A DNA stretch of 35,584 nucleotides. Origin: an uncultured Bacteroidia bacterium. Its GTDB lineage: Bacteria > Bacteroidota > Bacteroidia > Bacteroidales > UBA932. Within the stretch, counting starts at the first letter, position 1; the number at the start of each line of letters is the position of its first letter. The translations under genes were made by a program, and so were the position numbers. Below are positions 1 to 7,268 of the stretch, piece by piece. The notes beneath the pieces are model-generated. The model was not told the origin of the DNA and searched no databases. It was given only the letters and a program-made list of their open reading frames with translations. The stretch is taken from positions 1 to 35,584 of the forward strand of contig CADBPR010000071.1 of NCBI GenBank assembly GCA_902796555.1, read 5' to 3'.

Positions 1-231
1 AGCTTCTGCCTGACCTTTGACTCCACCTCCGTCGAGGTTGGCCTTCACGTCAAACTGACCTGCGGTACCGGTGACCTCGAAAGGCTGGTTGGCAATGTAA
101 ACGAGCGAATCATCCGAGAAATACTCGGTCAAATCGCGGCCATTCACAGTAAATTTGCCGGTTCCGGCTGCCACATAAACACGAGCCACAGCTGCTTTAC
201 GTCTTCCAAGGGCGTTGACTGTTTTTTCCAT
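1..231 (-). CDS. rpsI: 30S ribosomal protein S9 (uS9), N-terminal part
   Basis: Small-subunit ribosomal protein whose C-terminal tail reaches the P-site tRNA. The visible 77 codons begin MEKTVNALGRRKAAVARVYV, the standard S9 start, with the LGRRKxAxARV motif and the following GTGKFTVNGRDLTEYF segment. The C-terminal part, including the basic tail, lies beyond base 1. The start is the ATG complementary to 229-231, 9 nt downstream of the rplM stop, so it is translated from the rplM transcript; rplM-rpsI is a near-universal bacterial pair. Identity is clear from the sequence; no oddities in the part seen. Confidence 0.96.
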   Translation of the reverse strand, partial: MEKTVNALGRRKAAVARVYVAAGTGKFTVNGRDLTEYFSDDSLVYIANQPFEVTGTAGQFDVKANLDGGGVKGQAEA

Positions 232-240
232 TTGCTCTGT

Positions 241-693
241 TTAAATTTCGTTTAACTTGATTTCTCTGGGTTGCTGTGCCTGGTGCTTGTGCTCCGGACC
301 TGCATAAACATACAGATTGTTGATGAGCTTGTCACCAAGACGCGTTTTAGGAAGCATTCCGCGAACGGACTTGCGGATGAGTTCAGCAGGGCGTTTGTGC
401 AGAATCTCGGCCGGCGTCGTAAAGCGCTGTCCACCCGGATAGCCGGTGTAGCGCGTATAGACGCGGTCGGTCATCTTCTTCCCGGAGAGGGATACCTTCT
501 CGGCGTTGACGACGATGACATTGTCACCGCAGTCCACGTGCGGGGTGAATCCCGGTTTGTTCTTGCCGCGGAGGACAAGCGCAATCCTGGAAGCAAGACG
601 GCCCAATGCAAGATCCGTTGCATCAATGACGACCCACTCCTTCTTTACAGTTGCCGCGTTGAGCGATACTGTTTTGTAGCTTTGTGTGTCCAC
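241..693 (-). CDS. rplM: 50S ribosomal protein L13 (uL13)
   Basis: Early-assembling large-subunit protein. The 150-residue product carries the L13 hallmarks: KEWVVIDATDLALGRLAS, RGKNKPGFTPHVDCGDNVIV, the YTRYTGYPGGQR segment, and the C-terminal GDKLINNLYVYAGPEHKHQAQ. I chose the GTG at 691-693, reading VDTQSYKTVSLN, because homologues start with a matching MDTxSYKT. An in-frame ATG at 765 would add 24 unrelated residues and lies upstream of a near-perfect -7 promoter box (754-761), so it would not even be transcribed. First gene of the rplM-rpsI operon, reading to the left. Confidence 0.95.
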   Translation of the reverse strand: MDTQSYKTVSLNAATVKKEWVVIDATDLALGRLASRIALVLRGKNKPGFTPHVDCGDNVIVVNAEKVSLSGKKMTDRVYTRYTGYPGGQRFTTPAEILHKRPAELIRKSVRGMLPKTRLGDKLINNLYVYAGPEHKHQAQQPREIKLNEI

Positions 694-753
694 TGTCTTG
701 ATCTTTAATGGTTTATAATAACATGTTGCATTCCCTACACAAAATAGGGACCG

Positions 754-785
754 CAAATGTAGCAATTTTTTCCGAGACTGCCAAA
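754..785 (-). promoter_or_regulatory. Promoter of rplM-rpsI
   Basis: On the minus strand, -33 TTTG (782-785), a 20-nt spacer and -7 TACATTTG (754-761): an exact fit to the Bacteroidota TTTG/TAnnTTTG promoter. Transcription should begin near 748-750, which places a small hairpin CCCTA-N7-TAGGG (733-749) at the very 5' end of the mRNA. Confidence 0.8.
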
Positions 786-810
786 TAATAGGGGTAAAAA
801 CAGGTTTTCG

Positions 811-918
811 GCGTTCGTACGGATTGTCGGCGCGATGCCCGACTGGACACCGGCCACCAAGGACGGCGCGCCCATCCCCGTCACCTATACCCTGCCCGTC
901 GTCTTCCGGCTGAACTGA
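811..918 (+). pseudogene. Remnant of a TonB C-terminal domain
   Basis: In the frame ending at the TGA 916-918 the sequence reads ...VRIVGAMPDWTPATKDG, then APIPVTYTLPVVFRLN and stop. This matches the end of TonB-family energy-transducer proteins, which finish with V-x-x-MPxWxPGxxxGxPVxVxYTLPVxFxL. Upstream of about 811 the homology is lost and runs into the rplM promoter, so the periplasmic linker, membrane anchor and most of the TonB_C domain are missing. What remains is about 35 codons with no plausible start. I read it as the relic of a deleted tonB-like gene. Recognition rests on motif recall, not on an alignment. Confidence 0.6.
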
Positions 919-940
919 TCAGGCAACCTTCTTGCACACG

Positions 941-973
941 CCCGGCCGCATCTGAAAAGGATTCTCGGCCGGG
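941..973 (+). terminator. GC-rich hairpin after the TonB remnant
   Basis: CCCGGCCG (941-948) and CGGCCGGG (966-973) form a perfect 8-bp stem with a 17-nt loop, followed by the T-rich TTGTGGTTTTC. It sits 22 nt past the remnant's stop codon, where a terminator of the lost gene would be, and directly abuts the pfkA -33 element. Without a clean U run, termination efficiency is uncertain. Confidence 0.45.
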
Positions 974-1006
974 TTGTGGTTTTCTGCGGACTTTTTACTA
1001 ACTTTG
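974..1006 (+). promoter_or_regulatory. Promoter of pfkA-lpxK
   Basis: -7 TAACTTTG at 999-1006 with TTGT at 974-977, spacer 21 nt. The pfkA ATG (1027) lies 20 nt downstream, which excludes an upstream in-frame start at 976. Confidence 0.65.
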
Positions 1007-1026
1007 GGCCCGCAAACAAATACACT

Positions 1027-2013
1027 ATGAGGGAAATCAAAACCATCGCCATGCTTACCTCGGGCGGAGACGCCCCGGGCATGAACGCCTGCATCCGGGC
1101 CATCACCCGGAGCGCCATTTACAACAAGATGAAAGTCATCGCCGTGTACCGCGGCTACGAAGGCCTGATTAACGAAGAATTCAAGGAGTTTACGTCTTCG
1201 AGCGTCAGCAATACCATCCAGCGCGGCGGCACCATCCTGAAAACGGCCCGCAGCGAAGCGTTCATGACCCCGGAAGGCCGGAAAAAGGCCTATGAGAACA
1301 TGCTCAAGCATCACATTGACGCCCTCATCGTCATCGGCGGAAACGGTTCCTTGACCGGCGCCCAGCTCTTCGCCCGGGAATATGACATCCCGATTATCGG
1401 CCTGCCCGGCACCATCGACAACGACCTCTACGGCACCGACCACACAATCGGTTACGATACGGCCCTGAACACCATCGTCGAATGCGTGGACAAAATCCGC
1501 GACACCGCCAACTCGCATGACCGCATCTTCTTCATCGAAGTGATGGGACGCGACGCCGGGTTCCTGGCCCAGAACAGCGCCATCGCTTCCGGCGCCGAGG
1601 CCGCCATCATCCCCGAAGACAAAACCGACGTGGACCAGCTGGCCGAATTCATCGGCCGCGGCATGCGCAAAAGCAAAAACAGTTCCATCGTGCTGGTGTC
1701 CGAAGCCCAGAAAAACGGCCTCGGCGGCGCCATGTACTATGCCGAACGCGTCCGCAAGGAATATCCGCAGTACGACGTGCGCGTCACCATCCTGGGTCAC
1801 CTCCAGCGCGGCGGCACCCCGAGCGCCTATGACCGCATCCTGGCCAGCCGGCTGGGCTATGCCAGCATCGAGGCCCTGCTCGAAGGCCAGCGCAACGTCA
1901 TGGTGGGCATCCAGAACGATGAAATCGTCTATGTTCCCATCCAGCGGGCTGTCAAAATGGACAAGCCCATCAACAAGGAACTGATCAACGTGCTCTCCGT
2001 CCTGTCCCTGTAG
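1027..2013 (+). CDS. pfkA: 6-phosphofructokinase, PfkA family
   Basis: Phosphorylates fructose 6-phosphate to fructose 1,6-bisphosphate, the committed step of glycolysis, in the cytoplasm. The 328-residue product has the N-terminal [11 protein letters not shown] loop (11-21), the catalytic PGTIDND motif (D131, D133), the MGRDAGF segment and the fructose-6-phosphate-binding GHLQRGG. The nucleotide loop reads GGNGS (104-108): the residue that separates ATP enzymes (Gly) from PPi enzymes (Asp) is Gly, arguing for ATP, but the preceding Asp of the E. coli GGDGS is Asn here. The start at 1027 is used because the upstream in-frame alternative precedes the -7 box. The stop TAG is immediately followed by the lpxK ATG, so the two are co-transcribed. 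Confidence 0.95.
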   Translation: MREIKTIAMLTSGGDAPGMNACIRAITRSAIYNKMKVIAVYRGYEGLINEEFKEFTSSSVSNTIQRGGTILKTARSEAFMTPEGRKKAYENMLKHHIDALIVIGGNGSLTGAQLFAREYDIPIIGLPGTIDNDLYGTDHTIGYDTALNTIVECVDKIRDTANSHDRIFFIEVMGRDAGFLAQNSAIASGAEAAIIPEDKTDVDQLAEFIGRGMRKSKNSSIVLVSEAQKNGLGGAMYYAERVRKEYPQYDVRVTILGHLQRGGTPSAYDRILASRLGYASIEALLEGQRNVMVGIQNDEIVYVPIQRAVKMDKPINKELINVLSVLSL

Positions 2014-3156
2014 ATGATTCTCGACGCGATTCTCCTGTTCCCCTACTGGCTGTCCCTCAAGGTCCGCCACGCCCTCTTCGATGCCGGTATCCTCAAGGTA
2101 CACCGCAGCGAAGTCCCCACCATCTGTATCGGCAACCTGGCCGTCGGCGGCACCGGCAAGACCCCGCACACGGAAATGATTCTGGACCTGCTCCAGAACA
2201 GCGCCCAATGGGGCAACAGCCAGCTGGCGGTGCTCTCGCGCGGATATAAGCGCAAAAGCCGGGGCTTCCAGCAGGTCATGCGGGACGGAACGGCCTCCCA
2301 ATACGGGGACGAACCCCTCCAGATCAAGAAAAAATTCCCCGCCGTAACGGTGGCGGTGGACAAGGACCGGATTGAAGGCTGCCGCTTCCTCTGCCATCCC
2401 GACGCGCTGCAGACGGACAAAAAGGCCCGCAAATGCCTGAACAAAGACCTTCCGAAGGCCGACCTGATTGTCCTCGACGACGCCCTGCAATACCGCAAGC
2501 TCCTGGCGGACATCAACATCGTTCTGACAGACTGGAGCCGTCCGCTGTCCAAAGACGCCCTGATGCCCTTGGGCCGGCTTCGCGACCTTCCCCAGCGGCT
2601 GAAGACGGCGGACATTGTCATCGTCACCAAATGCCCGGCCTACATGGAAGACTGGGAACGGATGGAATGGGCCGCGTCACTGGGCATCCGCAATTTCAAT
2701 CCGGAGCGCTGCGAAGGCCTGTTCCGGGGCGGGAAACCGGTGAAACTGTTCTTCACCCAGATTGTCTATTGCCCGATGCAGCCGGTCTTTGAAAACGGCG
2801 ACGCGCACTATATCTATTCCAAGAAACTGGTCCTGTTCTCCGGCATCGCGAAAGACACGCCCCTGCGCCGCTACCTGAGCGACCGGTACCAGGTCGTCAA
2901 GAAGTTCCGCTTCCCCGACCACCATGCCTACACCGGTGCGGACATCCGCACGCTGGATGCGGCCGCCCGGCAATGGCCCACGGCCGTCATCGCGACAACG
3001 GAAAAAGACAGCCAGCGCATCCTGGACTGCAAAGGCGTCCCGGAGAGTCTGCAGCACCGCATGTTCCAGGTACCCATCGAAACAGCCTTCCTGACCGAAC
3101 GGGAAAAGGCCTGCTTCTCCGACACCCTCCTGAGCCTGCTCCAGCAGAACCGTTAG
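2014..3156 (+). CDS. lpxK: Tetraacyldisaccharide 4'-kinase (lipid A synthesis)
   Basis: Adds the 4'-phosphate to the tetraacyl disaccharide precursor of lipid A at the inner face of the inner membrane, so the organism makes lipopolysaccharide. The 380-residue product starts with a hydrophobic segment (MILDAILLFPYWLSL) and has a Walker A loop GNLAVGGTGKTP (40-51) typical of LpxK. VLDDALQYRKL occupies the place of the family DDxFQHR motif, with Tyr instead of His. FPDHHAYT near residue 300 carries the conserved His pair. Its ATG abuts the pfkA stop with no gap. Its stop overlaps the convergent DAHP synthase gene by 4 nt (3153-3156), leaving no space for a terminator. Confidence 0.93.
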   Translation: MILDAILLFPYWLSLKVRHALFDAGILKVHRSEVPTICIGNLAVGGTGKTPHTEMILDLLQNSAQWGNSQLAVLSRGYKRKSRGFQQVMRDGTASQYGDEPLQIKKKFPAVTVAVDKDRIEGCRFLCHPDALQTDKKARKCLNKDLPKADLIVLDDALQYRKLLADINIVLTDWSRPLSKDALMPLGRLRDLPQRLKTADIVIVTKCPAYMEDWERMEWAASLGIRNFNPERCEGLFRGGKPVKLFFTQIVYCPMQPVFENGDAHYIYSKKLVLFSGIAKDTPLRRYLSDRYQVVKKFRFPDHHAYTGADIRTLDAAARQWPTAVIATTEKDSQRILDCKGVPESLQHRMFQVPIETAFLTEREKACFSDTLLSLLQQNR

Positions 3157-4244
3157 CTCTCCAGAATCTCGTTCTGCGTCTGGACGGAAGCCTCGTGAAT
3201 GGCATTGAACACAGCCGTCACAAACTTCTCGGACAGGCCGAATTCCGCCCCTTTGCTGACCATTTCGGCCAGCAGGCTGTCCCAGCGGGAAGTCTGCACG
3301 ATGGCGATGTTATGGTCCTTTTTATACTGCCCGATTTTGCGGCTGATTTCCTGCCGCGACTTCAGCATATACAGCAGATTCTCGTCCAGGATGTCAATCT
3401 GGGCACGCAGCTGGTGAATGCCGCTCTTGTAATCCTCGTCTGACGAGTCTTTCTCGCGCACCAGCAAGGAGGCGAGCATTTCGCCCAGCACCTTGGGCTC
3501 CAGCTGCTGCTTGGCATCGCTGAGGGCACAGGAAGGGAAGCAGTGCGACTCAATCATCAGACCCTCGAAACCCAGGTCCAGCGAGCGCTGTGAAAGCTCT
3601 TTGATGAATTTCCGGTCACCGCCCATGTGGCTCGGGTCGGCAAAGAAAGGCAGGTCGGGATAGCGGGTGCGCAATTCAACGGCCAGCTGCCAGCCGGGCG
3701 CGTTGCGGTAAGCTATCTTCTCCGAAGTGGAGAACCCGCGGTGAATCACGCCGAGCTTGCGGATTCCGGCCCGGTTCAGCCGCTCCAGGGCTCCGATCCA
3801 CAGGTCGATATCCGGATTGACCGGGTTTTTCACCAGCACCGGAATGTCTGTATCTTTCAGCGCATCAGCGATTTCCTGCATCAGGAAAGGGTTGGCCGTC
3901 GTACGGGCGCCCACCCAGACCATATCCACGCCGAATTTGATACACTCATAGACATGCTTCTCACTGGCCACCTCGGTACATACCTTCAGGCCGTACGCTT
4001 TCTGCACCTTCCGGAGCCATTTCAGGCCCTCGGTCCCGACACCTTCAAAGCTGCCGGGGTGGGTGCGCGGTTTCCAGATGCCCGCACGGAAAACGTGGAT
4101 ACCTTCGTCTGCGAGACCTTTGGCGGTCTCCATCACCTGCTGCTCGGTCTCGGCGCTGCAGGGGCCCGCGATGACCATCGGCCGCGGAAGGGTGAAAAAG
4201 CCCCATTCTGTGACCGGGACCAGGTCCAATGTCTTTGCCATCAT
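3153..4244 (-). CDS. Bifunctional DAHP synthase / chorismate mutase (type II)
   Basis: Catalyses both the first step of the shikimate pathway (PEP + erythrose 4-phosphate to DAHP) and chorismate to prephenate. Residues 1-265 form a type I-beta DAHP synthase barrel: AGPCSAE (26-32), FRAGIWKPRT (52-61), WVGART (110-115), VLVKNPVNPD (136-145), GVIHRGFS (165-172) and DPSHMGGDR (203-211). Residues 270-360 form an AroQ-type mutase helix bundle with LRAQIDILDENLLYMLKSR (279-297). This fusion is common in Bacteroidota. It is the last gene of the aromatic operon; its ATG shares one base with the tyrA stop (TAATG), implying translational coupling. Having the mutase beside prephenate dehydratase and dehydrogenase channels carbon to Phe and Tyr. 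Confidence 0.95.
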   Translation of the reverse strand: MMAKTLDLVPVTEWGFFTLPRPMVIAGPCSAETEQQVMETAKGLADEGIHVFRAGIWKPRTHPGSFEGVGTEGLKWLRKVQKAYGLKVCTEVASEKHVYECIKFGVDMVWVGARTTANPFLMQEIADALKDTDIPVLVKNPVNPDIDLWIGALERLNRAGIRKLGVIHRGFSTSEKIAYRNAPGWQLAVELRTRYPDLPFFADPSHMGGDRKFIKELSQRSLDLGFEGLMIESHCFPSCALSDAKQQLEPKVLGEMLASLLVREKDSSDEDYKSGIHQLRAQIDILDENLLYMLKSRQEISRKIGQYKKDHNIAIVQTSRWDSLLAEMVSKGAEFGLSEKFVTAVFNAIHEASVQTQNEILES

Positions 4245-5098
4245 TATCGTAATATTTTTTTAATCCGGTTGGCTTCGTGGATGAGCGATTCGATGCGGTC
4301 CTGGTCGCCGGCAGCGATGGCCTCTCGAAAATCTTTCATCTTATCGATATATGTATCAATTACTTGCAGGACATTATCCCGGTTCTGCGTCAGAATCGGC
4401 ACCCACATTTCGGCGTTGCTCTTGGCCAGCCGGACGGTAGAAGAAAAACCGCCGGAAGCCAGGTCGAAGATGTGTTTTTCGTCCCGCTCCTTGTCCAGCA
4501 CGGTCAGCGCCAGGGCAAAGGAAGTGACATGCGAAATATGCGACACATAGGCCGTATGGACATCGTGGTTGTCGGCATTCATATAGGTCGGACGCATATT
4601 CAGCACATCGTACAGCTGCTCCACCGTCCGCAGGGCCTTGTCGGAGGATTCTTCGGCATTGGCGAAAATGCAGGCGCGGCCGTCGAACAGGTTCGGCATG
4701 GCCGCCCACGGGCCGGAATACTCCGTACCGGCCATCGGGTGGGTGGCGACGTATTGCTCCCGGCAGGGGTGGTAGTGGACGCTGCGTACAATCCGGCTTT
4801 TGGTCGAACAGGTATCGATGACGATCTTATCCCCCGCACCGGCCGCCTGGAAACGGTCCAGGATATCCGGCAGCATCTTGACGGCCGTCCCCACCGGCAC
4901 GGCTATCACGACGATGTCGCTCCGGCTGATGCAGTCTTCATATGAGACCAGTTCATCGGCCAGCCCCATTTTCTCCGCGGCCGCCGCATGCACCGGGTCG
5001 GCTTCCACGCCCAGCACCGTCCGGGCGAAACCCCGTCGCTTCAGGTCGATGGCCATCGAGCCGCCGATCAGGCCCAATCCAATGACTCCCAGTATCAT
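4244..5098 (-). CDS. tyrA: Prephenate dehydrogenase
   Basis: Oxidatively decarboxylates prephenate to 4-hydroxyphenylpyruvate with NAD(P), the tyrosine branch. The 284-residue product begins with the Rossmann fingerprint GVIGLGLIGGSMA (4-16), followed by VEADP at the end of strand beta-2. The TyrA motifs IDTCSTKS, THPMAGTEYSG and SHISHVTSFALA follow, the last with the conserved catalytic-site His residues. There is no fused mutase or ACT domain; the mutase is supplied by the next gene. Its start overlaps the aminotransferase stop by 4 nt (ATGA) and its stop shares one base with the next ATG. Expression should follow the leader attenuator at 7134-7260. Confidence 0.94.
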   Translation of the reverse strand: MILGVIGLGLIGGSMAIDLKRRGFARTVLGVEADPVHAAAAEKMGLADELVSYEDCISRSDIVVIAVPVGTAVKMLPDILDRFQAAGAGDKIVIDTCSTKSRIVRSVHYHPCREQYVATHPMAGTEYSGPWAAMPNLFDGRACIFANAEESSDKALRTVEQLYDVLNMRPTYMNADNHDVHTAYVSHISHVTSFALALTVLDKERDEKHIFDLASGGFSSTVRLAKSNAEMWVPILTQNRDNVLQVIDTYIDKMKDFREAIAAGDQDRIESLIHEANRIKKILR

Positions 5099-6294
5099 AA
5101 GGCTTTCACTTTTCGGATGGCCGCCTCCAACTGTTCCACCGGGGCGCAGAGGGAAGCGCGGATATAATCCTGACCGTTCCGGCCGAAGACCATGCCGGGC
5201 GTCACGAAGACGCCGGCCTCATACAACAGTTTGTCGGAAACCTGCTCGCCGAGGGTCTTGGCCGAATCGCCGCTGAGGAAGCGGTTGTCCTCAGACACCC
5301 GGCCCCAGACGAAGAGTCCCTGGGAATGGGGGTTATATGCAACACCCAGCAGGTCAAACAGTTCACACACTTTTACCAGCCGTTCCCGATAGGCCGCATT
5401 GAGCTGCGCAAACCAGTCGGGTCCCTGCTGCAGAGCCTTGATGGCGGCCAGCTGCAGCGGACGGAACATGCCCGAATCCATCTGGCTCTTGACCTTCAGC
5501 ACTTCGGCGATGTAGTCCTTGTCTCCGCAGACCATACCGATACGCCATCCGGACATATTGTGGGCCTTGCTGAGGGAATTCAGTTCCAGGCAGCAGCTGC
5601 GGGCGCCGGGCACGGACAGAATGGACACCGGGTGGTCATTGAGGATAAAACTATATGGATTATCGTTGACAATCAGAATGTTATGCTTATTGCCAAAGGC
5701 CACGAGCCGGGCATAGGTATCCGGATGCGCCGGTGCGCCGGTGGGCATATTGGGGTAATTGACCCACATCAGCTTGACCCCCCGCAGGTCCATGGCCTCC
5801 AACGCGTCGAAGTCCGGCTGCCAGCCGTTTTCCGCCCGCAGGTCGTAGGTACACATCTCGGCACCGACCAGGCGGGAGGCGGAGGTATAGGTCGGATAGC
5901 CCGGGTCGGGGACCAGAACCTTGTCGCCCGGATTCACAAACGCCATGGAAATCAAGAGAATACCCTCTTTTGACCCCATCAGCGGCTGGATTTCCGAAGC
6001 CGGGTCGATGGAAACCCCGTAATAACGCGCATACCAATCGGAGAAGGCACTGCGCAGTTCAGGCAAGCCCCTGTAATTCTGGTATTTATGGCTATCCGGC
6101 AGCAAGGCGGTTTCGCGCAGGGTCTCAACGGCGGCCGCCGGCGGCATCCGGTCCGGAGCACCGATGCCCAGGTTGATGACGGGGTCTTCACCGCGGGCCA
6201 CACGCTCGGCGCTCAACCGGGCGATTTCGGGATTTTTGACAGAGAAGTAATAAGGCCGGACGCTTTGGGTCCGGATGGCGGGTTGTATTATCAT
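5095..6294 (-). CDS. PLP-dependent class I aminotransferase, probably aromatic
   Basis: Fold-type I aminotransferase of 399 residues. Visible features are the N-terminal INLGIGAPD (40-48), YQNYRGLPELR (71-81), the GSKEGILL cofactor loop (107-114), NYPNMPTG (179-186), NDNPYSFI (210-217) and the PLP lysine in NSLSKAHNMSGWRIG (K243). By sequence alone it falls among LL-DAP/aspartate-type aminotransferases. Its place between prephenate dehydratase and prephenate dehydrogenase suggests that it transaminates phenylpyruvate and 4-hydroxyphenylpyruvate to Phe and Tyr; this substrate choice is inference. It starts 5 nt after the pheA stop and overlaps tyrA by 4 nt. Confidence 0.88.
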   Translation of the reverse strand: MIIQPAIRTQSVRPYYFSVKNPEIARLSAERVARGEDPVINLGIGAPDRMPPAAAVETLRETALLPDSHKYQNYRGLPELRSAFSDWYARYYGVSIDPASEIQPLMGSKEGILLISMAFVNPGDKVLVPDPGYPTYTSASRLVGAEMCTYDLRAENGWQPDFDALEAMDLRGVKLMWVNYPNMPTGAPAHPDTYARLVAFGNKHNILIVNDNPYSFILNDHPVSILSVPGARSCCLELNSLSKAHNMSGWRIGMVCGDKDYIAEVLKVKSQMDSGMFRPLQLAAIKALQQGPDWFAQLNAAYRERLVKVCELFDLLGVAYNPHSQGLFVWGRVSEDNRFLSGDSAKTLGEQVSDKLLYEAGVFVTPGMVFGRNGQDYIRASLCAPVEQLEAAIRKVKAL

Positions 6295-6299
6295 AATGA

Positions 6300-7118
6300 C
6301 TAAATTTCAGATGGATATTCTCCCAGTACGGTCAAATCCTCAATCAAAGGACGCACCGCCGAGAGCGCCTGGGTAAAGCGCGGATAATCGTCAAATTTGA
6401 TGTCGGCATAAAAGAAATACTGCCATTCCCGACCCGGAATCGGAAGGGACTGGATACGAGTGAGGTTCATGTCATAAAAGGACAGGATGGTAAGGATATG
6501 GGCCAACGAACCGGGTTTGTGCGGCAAGGTAAAGCAAAGCGAGGCCTTCGTGCGCTGCGCCTCGGGAACGTCGATAGCGTCGTCCAAAATTAGGAAACGG
6601 GTAAAATTCTGTTTATACGTCTCGATACTCGTCCGCAAAATTTCCAGTCCATAGCGTTCAGCCGCGACGACGGAACCGACGGCGCCGACGCCCCGAAGCC
6701 CTTCCCGGGCTACTTCCGCCGCACTCTTTGCCGTATCTTCGGACTCGACCATCTTGATCCAGGGACATTCTTTTTCGAAAAACGCACGGGTCTGATTGAT
6801 GGCCATATAGTGGGTACGGACCTCCCGGATATCTTCCAGCCGCTGCCCCGGAAGGGCCATCAGATTCTGGTGAATGGGCAGGTACACCTCGCCTTTGATA
6901 CGGACCGGATGCTGGCGGAGCAGGTCGAAATTGGGAATCAGACCACCGGAGATGGTGTTTTCAATGGCCATGACCACGGCATCAGCGGCACCGCCCTCCA
7001 GGGCCTGGAATTCTTCGGCGAAGGTGGCGCATTCCACGATGTCAGCCTGCCCGTAGAAACGCCGGGCCGCCTCCTCATGGAAGCAACCGGAAAATCCTTG
7101 TATGGCTACTCGTGTCAT
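6300..7118 (-). CDS. pheA: Prephenate dehydratase with ACT domain
   Basis: Converts prephenate to phenylpyruvate, the phenylalanine branch. The 272-residue product starts MTRVAIQGFSGCFHEEAA and has ENTISGG (53-59) and the catalytic NFTRFLIL in the PDT domain. A C-terminal ACT domain holds KPGSLAHIL and NLTRIQSLPIPGREWQYFFY. The phenylalanine-binding ESRP motif of classical enzymes is replaced by IQSLP, so feedback may be altered. An in-frame start at 7232 is rejected: it would translate through the attenuator terminator. The ATG at 7116-7118 lies 15 nt past the terminator's U run. First structural gene of pheA-aminotransferase-tyrA-DAHPS/CM. No fused chorismate mutase. Confidence 0.94.
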   Translation of the reverse strand: MTRVAIQGFSGCFHEEAARRFYGQADIVECATFAEEFQALEGGAADAVVMAIENTISGGLIPNFDLLRQHPVRIKGEVYLPIHQNLMALPGQRLEDIREVRTHYMAINQTRAFFEKECPWIKMVESEDTAKSAAEVAREGLRGVGAVGSVVAAERYGLEILRTSIETYKQNFTRFLILDDAIDVPEAQRTKASLCFTLPHKPGSLAHILTILSFYDMNLTRIQSLPIPGREWQYFFYADIKFDDYPRFTQALSAVRPLIEDLTVLGEYPSEI

Positions 7119-7133
7119 ATTCGTTCGTTTGAT

Positions 7134-7164
7134 AAAAAAAAGCCGCCCGAAACATCCGGACGGC
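7134..7164 (-). terminator. Attenuator terminator (region 3:4) of the aromatic operon
   Basis: Minus-strand hairpin GCCGTCCG (7164-7157), 7-nt loop, CGGGCGGC (7149-7142): 8 bp with one G.U pair, followed at once by eight T (7141-7134). This is a textbook intrinsic terminator, and it lies between the leader peptide and pheA rather than after a gene. Its 5' arm overlaps the antiterminator partner at 7161-7154. Confidence 0.88.
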
Positions 7165-7217
7165 CTATATACACCTATACACGCAATGCCCGGACTTTTA
7201 CCGTTTCTGATAAAAGT
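7154..7217 (-). promoter_or_regulatory. Alternative RNA structures of the aromatic attenuator (regions 1:2 and 2:3)
   Basis: Three mutually exclusive pairings can be drawn. 1:2 is ACUUUUAUC (7217-7209) with GGUAAAAGU (7202-7194), 9 bp with a 6-nt loop; its 3' half contains the leader stop codon and its 5' half lies in the last Tyr-Phe-Tyr codons. 2:3 (antiterminator) is GUCCGGGC (7195-7188) with GUCCGGAU (7161-7154), 8 bp including two G.U pairs. 3:4 is the terminator. A ribosome stalled on Y14/Y15 would cover region 1 and free region 2 to form 2:3. A ribosome reaching the stop codon would cover region 2 and allow 3:4. Pairings were found by eye; energies were not computed. Confidence 0.8.
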
Positions 7218-7260
7218 AGTAATCAAAGCCAAAAGCGTAGTATCGAGCGTTCTTTCTCAT
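7198..7260 (-). CDS. Aromatic operon leader peptide (8 Tyr/Phe of 20)
   Basis: A 20-codon ORF reading MRKNARYYAFGFDYYFYQKR then TAA. Five Tyr (7, 8, 14, 15, 17) and three Phe (10, 12, 16) make 40% of the peptide, and four of them are consecutive (YYFY). It lies immediately upstream of the attenuator structures and of the pheA operon that makes exactly these two amino acids, so its job is almost certainly to sense charged tRNA-Tyr and tRNA-Phe by ribosome stalling, as in enterobacterial pheA and trp leaders. The ATG is only 8 nt from the -7 box, so the transcript would begin within a few bases of the start codon. The peptide itself is unlikely to have another function. Confidence 0.88.
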   Translation of the reverse strand: MRKNARYYAFGFDYYFYQKR

Positions 7261-7268
7261 AGCAGTTA

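Noticed and set aside
919-2490. A 523-codon open frame antisense to pfkA and lpxK.
   Set aside because: It is the complement of two clear genes in a GC-rich region; the translation is rich in Ala, Val, Gly, Asp and His with no domain, and no promoter precedes it.
7119-7232. An N-terminal extension of pheA starting at 7232.
   Set aside because: It would translate through the attenuator terminator and reads a different frame from the aromatic leader peptide; family homology begins at MTRVAIQG (7118).
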